Origin: JAAZPT01 sp034180455 | GTDB taxonomy: Bacteria; Bacillota; Clostridia; Christensenellales; Aristaeellaceae | Length of the DNA stretch: 10,542 nucleotides | Reading direction: 5' to 3' | Assembly (NCBI GenBank): GCA_034180455.1 | Contig: JAXFOG010000003.1 | Span: 1-10,542 of the forward strand | Shown here: positions 6,770 through 10,542 of the stretch, piece by piece | Layout: the number at the start of each line of letters is the position of its first letter | Numbering within the stretch: position 1 is the first letter of the stretch | The notes under the pieces: model-generated | What the model was told of the DNA's origin: nothing | Seen by the model: the letters and a program-made list of their open reading frames with translations, nothing else | Databases searched by the model: none | Made by a program: the position numbers and the translations under genes

Positions 6770-6960
6770 ACTGAGGAACATGTCTTGAATAAAAACGCTA
6801 AGAGAATGCGATCTAGGCTGTAAGTCGCTGCGTATACTCAAGAGAATTCACCTCATAGCAGCTTGTATGAGCCGGATTTATCTCCGTTATTGATAGATAA
6901 ACACTGTTGGGTGGTATAACGAAGTTTCGTCCCTTTGGGGTGAAACTTTTTATTATTTTT
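6770..6960 (+). promoter_or_regulatory. T-box riboswitch, phenylalanine (UUC) specifier, controlling pheST
   Basis: This untranslated leader senses uncharged tRNA-Phe. Stem I is built from TGAGG/CCTCA (6772-6776 with 6851-6855), TCTTGA/TCAAGA (6783-6788 with 6838-6843), ACGC/GCGT (6795-6798 with 6830-6833) and GCGA/TCGC (6808-6811 with 6825-6828). A purine-rich AG-type bulge (6799-6807) lies on the 5' side. The specifier loop contains GAA-TTC-A (6844-6850), so the codon is UUC followed by the usual purine. Stem III is TTTATCT/AGATAAA (6877-6883 with 6895-6901). The T-box GGGTGGTA lies at 6909-6916, and its TGGT (6912-6915) matches an ACCA tRNA end, which fits the A73 discriminator of tRNA-Phe. 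A terminator hairpin follows. Uncharged tRNA-Phe should favour the antiterminator and raise pheST expression. Confidence 0.9.
6922..6960 (+). terminator. Attenuator hairpin of the pheST T-box
   Basis: AAGTTTCGTCCC (6922-6933) pairs with GGGGTGAAACTT (6937-6948) over 12 bp, including two G-U wobbles, around a TTT loop, and ends in a T-rich run (6947-6960). CCC at 6931-6933 can instead pair with GGG of the T-box at 6909-6911, giving the alternative antiterminator. Confidence 0.88.
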
Positions 6961-6974
6961 AAAAGGAGCAGTAT

Positions 6975-8006
6975 ATGAGCATATTTGATGACATTAATAA
7001 TGCAAGGGAAAACGCAATAAATCGATTGAAGAATGTAATTGATTTTTCCAGTTATGAACAGATAAAGCAGGAACTTACTGGTAAAAAAAGCGAACTCCAA
7101 ATGCTACAAAAATCTATCTCTTCAATTGCTAAAGAAGATAGACCTTTGGTAGGTCAAAATATTTCTGCACTAAGAGAGTTGATTTCAAGCAAACTAGATG
7201 AATTTGAACAAAAATTATTGCTTGAAAAGCGATTGGAAGATTTAAAGAAAGAAACTATTGATGTTACGGAGCCAAGAGAAATACCAACTATAGGTAGTAT
7301 GCATCCAATTTCAATGGTCTTAAAAGACGTTTTAGATTGTTTTGTAGGTCTTGGTTTTGAAGTTCTTGAAGGTCCAGAGATAGAGCTAGATCATTATAAC
7401 TTTGAGCTATTAAATATCCCTGCAAATCACCCAGCACGTGATGCACAAGATACGATTTATATTTCTGATAAGCAACTTTTAAGAACTCATACTTCTCCAA
7501 TGCAAGCTAGAACTATGCTAAGCAAGAAACCACCTATAAGAATGGTATGCCCAGGCAGAGTATATAGAGCAGATGAAGTAGATGCTACTCATTCCCCCGT
7601 CTTTCATCAACTTGAAGGTTTAGTAATTGATGAAGATGTCACAATGGCAGACTTAAGAGGAACTCTTGATGCTTTTGCAAAAAAATTATATGGCGACGAT
7701 ATTAAAACAAGATTCAGGTCAAGTTTTTTCCCGTTTACTGAGCCAAGTGCAGAAGTAGACCTTACCTGTATGGCATGTAAGGGAAAAGGCTGCAAAGTAT
7801 GCAAGGACACAGGCTGGATCGAGGTTTTAGGTAGTGGAATGGTAAATCCTAAAGTTCTTGAGATGTGTGGTATTGATAGCAAAAAATATAGTGGATTTGC
7901 ATTTGGAATTGGCTTGGAGCGCATTGCTATGATGAAATACGGAATAAAAGATATGCGTCTTATGTATGAAAACGATATTAGATTTCTAAGTCAAATTAAG
8001 AAGTAG
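6975..8006 (+). CDS. pheS: Phenylalanyl-tRNA synthetase alpha subunit
   Basis: This 343-residue catalytic subunit of the alpha2-beta2 class II synthetase charges tRNA-Phe with phenylalanine in the cytoplasm. The N-terminal region (1-95) is a charged helical coiled-coil arm for tRNA binding. The catalytic core begins with HP (110-111) in motif 1. Motif 2 runs from GRVYRADEVDATHSPVFHQ (194-212). The Phe-binding FRSSFFPFTEPSAE segment is at 247-260, and motif 3 GFAFGIGLERIAMMKYG at 307-323 contains Arg316. Four cysteines (265, 268, 273, 276) form a CxxC-4-CxxC insert before GW, a variant found in many bacterial PheS proteins and possibly metal-binding. The ATG has AAAAGGAG 6 nt upstream. Expression should be set by the T-box in front. 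Confidence 0.97.
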   Translation: MSIFDDINNARENAINRLKNVIDFSSYEQIKQELTGKKSELQMLQKSISSIAKEDRPLVGQNISALRELISSKLDEFEQKLLLEKRLEDLKKETIDVTEPREIPTIGSMHPISMVLKDVLDCFVGLGFEVLEGPEIELDHYNFELLNIPANHPARDAQDTIYISDKQLLRTHTSPMQARTMLSKKPPIRMVCPGRVYRADEVDATHSPVFHQLEGLVIDEDVTMADLRGTLDAFAKKLYGDDIKTRFRSSFFPFTEPSAEVDLTCMACKGKGCKVCKDTGWIEVLGSGMVNPKVLEMCGIDSKKYSGFAFGIGLERIAMMKYGIKDMRLMYENDIRFLSQIKK

Positions 8007-8018
8007 GAGGAAAAATAA

Positions 8019-10403
8019 ATGAAACTGCCTTATAATTGGATAAAGGAATATACAAACATAGATGCAGATATTAATAGCTATGTAAAAAATATGATTATGA
8101 CTGGTACAGCTATCGATGGATATTCAAAAGCAGCCCCATTTACAAATGTTGTTGTAGGCAAAGTTTTAAGCTGTGTTAATCACGAAAACAGCGACCATCT
8201 ACATGTTTGTATGGTTGACGTTGGATCAGAAACTTTACAGATAGTTTGTGGTGCTCCAAATGTAAAATCAGACATATTAGTAGCTGTAGCTTTAGTTGGA
8301 GCGGAGCTACCAGGTGGTATAAAAATAAAAAAGGGTAAGTTGCGTGGTGTTGAAAGCTATGGTATGCTTTGCAGCGCAACTGAATTGGAGATTCCAATTT
8401 ATTTATACCCTTCAGTTGGAGAAGCCGGAATACTAATATTTAACGAAGAATATCCACTAGGAAGTGATGTTGCAGATATTCTTCATCTAAATGACGAAAT
8501 ACTTGAGTTTGATATATTAGCAAACAGACCCGACTGTTTATCAGTTATGGGCATAGCAATAGAATCAGCCGCTGTGCTTGATAAAAAATTTACTTCTCCA
8601 AAAAACGATGTGCACATATGCAGTGAAAATATAAATGATTTTATTTCTGTAGAGATAAAATCAGATGCATGTCCTAGATATATGGCACGAATGATTAAAA
8701 ATGTAAAGATTGCCGAGTCACCAATTTGGCTTAGGGCTTGTTTACATAAAGCTGGGATAAGAAGCATTAACAATATTGTTGATATTACAAACTTTGTTAT
8801 GCTTGAAACAGGTCATCCTATGCATGCTTTTGACTATGATAAATTAAGAGGCAAAAAAATTATTGTTAGAAATGCTTCTGAAGGTGAAAAACTTACAACG
8901 CTTGATGAAAAAGTTTATACGCTAAATTCAAATGATTTGACCATCTGTGATGCAGAAGGAGCAACTGGATTAGCAGGCATAATGGGAGGTTTTGAAAGCG
9001 AAATAGACGAAAATACAAAGCGTGTAGTATTTGAATGTGCTGTATTTGATAAGGGAATAACACGTAAAACTTCTAGAAGGCTAGGAATCAGAACTGAATC
9101 GTCTGGTAGATTTGAGAAAGGAGTATGTGAGCATACCGTTCCATATGCAATAAATAGAGCATGTCATCTTGTAAATCAATTAAATGCAGGTGAAGTCTTA
9201 TCAGGGACTATTGATATATATAATAAGCAGTCTGAAATTTCGCCTATAATAACAAGCATTGATTATATTAATAAGCGTTCAGGTGTTAATGTACCACTTG
9301 AAAATGCAATAAATATCCTTGAGAGACTCGGCTTCACATGTGCAAACTCTAACGGAACTATAACTGCTGTACCACCTAAGCATAGGCAGGATGTTGAACA
9401 AGAAGCAGATATATGTGAGGAAGTTTTAAGGCTCTATGGTTTTGACCATATTCCTTCTACTCCCCTTCGTGGTGTAACTACACAGGGATTGATAAATAAA
9501 AACATGGCATTTAGGAACATGTTAAGCGAATTCCTAACTGGATACGGATTTTCTGAAGCAATGCATTATTCGTTTATTAGTCTTAAAATGCTAGAAAAGC
9601 TTCAAATTGACAAGGATGATATAAGAATGCAGCCCATTGCAATTCTAAATCCACTTGGAGAAGACAGTGCTTATATGCGTACTACACTTATACCAAGTCT
9701 ATTGCAGACAGCGGCATTAAATCTTAACAGAGGAAATAATAACTTAAGACTATTTGAATCATCAAAAGTGTTCTATAAGTCTCAACAATCCTCTGATGAA
9801 TTACCACATGAAGAAAATAGTATTGCAATGATCTGCTATGGTGAAAAAGAAGATTTTTATTCCCTAAGAGTAGTATGCGAGGCTATACTTGAAAAACTTG
9901 AAATAAAATATAGCATACAACGCGAGTCTGAAAATTACTTACATCCTGGTAGATCTGCTGCACTTGTGCACGATGACAAAAAACTCATAAAAATAGGTCA
10001 GTTGCATCCAAGCGTTGCAGAAAGTTTTGGAATTGATAAAAATGTATTTATTGCAGAAATAAATATACCTTTGTTAATGCAAAGTTCTGAAGAATTACAA
10101 GGTATTAAGGAATTACCTAAATTTCCTGCTGTAACTCGCGATATAGCTGAAGTATTCACTGAGGATACTCTTATTGGTCCTGTTATGGATGAGATTAAAA
10201 AAATATCTGGTAAGTTGCTCGAAGATATATCTGTATTTGATGTATACAGGGGCAAGCCAATTGATAAGGGATTTAAATCTGTTGCATTTTCTTTTATTTT
10301 TAGATCTCCTGACAAAACGCTTTCAGATGAAGAAATTCAAAAACTAATGAATAAAATAATTTCTACACTAAAAGAAAAATATGGCGCAAATATAAGAGAA
10401 TAA
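8019..10403 (+). CDS. pheT: Phenylalanyl-tRNA synthetase beta subunit
   Basis: This 794-residue partner of PheS provides tRNA binding and proofreading of misacylated Tyr-tRNA-Phe. Domains in order: an N-terminal segment (MKLPYNWIKEY), an EMAP/OB-fold tRNA-binding domain (about 43-150, with the VCGAPNV and SYGMLCSATEL motifs), the B3/B4 editing domain (about 212-385), the B5 domain (about 405-475), a catalytic-like core (about 490-690) and a C-terminal anticodon-binding FDX-ACB domain (about 700-793, starting FPAVTRD). Within B3/B4, NIVDITNFVMLETGHPMHAFD contains a conserved editing-site HPMHAFD, and RTESSGRFEKGV lies at 358-369. Length is normal for the full bacterial form. The start lies 12 nt after the pheS stop, with a perfect AGGAGG (8005-8010) 8 nt before the ATG that overlaps the pheS stop codon. 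Confidence 0.97.
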   Translation: MKLPYNWIKEYTNIDADINSYVKNMIMTGTAIDGYSKAAPFTNVVVGKVLSCVNHENSDHLHVCMVDVGSETLQIVCGAPNVKSDILVAVALVGAELPGGIKIKKGKLRGVESYGMLCSATELEIPIYLYPSVGEAGILIFNEEYPLGSDVADILHLNDEILEFDILANRPDCLSVMGIAIESAAVLDKKFTSPKNDVHICSENINDFISVEIKSDACPRYMARMIKNVKIAESPIWLRACLHKAGIRSINNIVDITNFVMLETGHPMHAFDYDKLRGKKIIVRNASEGEKLTTLDEKVYTLNSNDLTICDAEGATGLAGIMGGFESEIDENTKRVVFECAVFDKGITRKTSRRLGIRTESSGRFEKGVCEHTVPYAINRACHLVNQLNAGEVLSGTIDIYNKQSEISPIITSIDYINKRSGVNVPLENAINILERLGFTCANSNGTITAVPPKHRQDVEQEADICEEVLRLYGFDHIPSTPLRGVTTQGLINKNMAFRNMLSEFLTGYGFSEAMHYSFISLKMLEKLQIDKDDIRMQPIAILNPLGEDSAYMRTTLIPSLLQTAALNLNRGNNNLRLFESSKVFYKSQQSSDELPHEENSIAMICYGEKEDFYSLRVVCEAILEKLEIKYSIQRESENYLHPGRSAALVHDDKKLIKIGQLHPSVAESFGIDKNVFIAEINIPLLMQSSEELQGIKELPKFPAVTRDIAEVFTEDTLIGPVMDEIKKISGKLLEDISVFDVYRGKPIDKGFKSVAFSFIFRSPDKTLSDEEIQKLMNKIISTLKEKYGANIRE

Positions 10404-10429
10404 AAAACATTATTTTTATAAAAGTTACA

Positions 10430-10474
10430 AAAAATCCCTGTAGTCATTTTTTGCGATTACAGGGATTTTTAATT
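10430..10474 (+). terminator. Rho-independent terminator of pheST
   Basis: AAAAATCCCTGTAGTC (10430-10445) pairs with GATTACAGGGATTTTT (10455-10470), 16 bp with one G-U wobble, around a 9-base loop, and is followed by a T-rich tail. It starts 26 bases after the pheT stop and closes the unit. Confidence 0.9.
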
Positions 10475-10542
10475 TTTAGTGTCTATTGTTCTGTAATGGA
10501 TAATATATATAAATATTACACTCAAATCTTCCATTGAAAACT
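10475..10542. other. Intergenic tail, no gene recognised
   Basis: This AT-rich sequence runs to the window edge. A poor promoter-like pair, TTGTTC (10486-10491) and TATAAA (10508-10513) with 16 bases between, could belong to a gene beyond the edge, but the -35 match is weak. TAATAT (10501-10506) and ATATTA (10513-10518) form a short inverted repeat that may be chance. Confidence 0.25.

Noticed and set aside
6813..7100. Minus-strand open frame across the T-box and pheS start
   Set aside because: It is antisense to a structured leader and to pheS, with no supporting ribosome binding site or family resemblance.
10475..10542. Promoter or start of a new gene at the right edge
   Set aside because: Only a weak promoter-like pair is seen, and no ribosome binding site with start codon occurs before the window ends. 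It is kept only as a low-confidence note.

Overview
The window is AT-rich, ordinary chromosomal DNA from what looks like a low-GC Firmicute, most likely a Clostridia-type anaerobe. The pointers are AGGAGG-type ribosome binding sites, TTGxxx/TATAAT promoters, a T-box leader in front of pheST, the linked pair lon-engB, a DUF896 (YnzC-type) small protein, and a lipoprotein with a Thr/Pro linker. This placement is inferred from gene content, not from a database match.

Layout. Positions 1-137 hold the last codons of tuf (EF-Tu), followed by its terminator. Facing it on the minus strand is rmlB (dTDP-glucose 4,6-dehydratase, 227-1252), with its own promoter and terminator. Upstream of rmlB, also on the minus strand, is a two-gene unit: a 658-residue lipoprotein with six peptidoglycan-binding repeats (1540-3516), then a 66-residue DUF896 protein (1336-1536) only 3 nt behind it. 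The terminator of this unit overlaps the -35 box of rmlB.

A divergent intergenic region (3517-3800) carries a promoter for the lipoprotein, overlapped by repeated TTAACA motifs, and a strong promoter for lon. On the plus strand, lon (3801-6119) overlaps engB (6119-6724) by one base. A T-box riboswitch with a UUC (Phe) specifier follows, with its own promoter, and controls pheS (6975-8006) and pheT (8019-10403), which end in a strong terminator near 10430-10470. The last 70 bases hold no recognisable gene.

Functionally, the plus strand carries housekeeping protein synthesis and quality control: EF-Tu, ATP-dependent proteolysis, ribosome assembly GTPase and phenylalanyl-tRNA synthetase. The minus strand carries cell-surface functions: nucleotide-sugar synthesis and a wall-binding lipoprotein. 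I see no mobile element, CRISPR, tRNA or obvious new defence or metabolic system. The least described items are the catalytic-domain-free six-repeat lipoprotein coupled to DUF896, and its repeat-bearing promoter.
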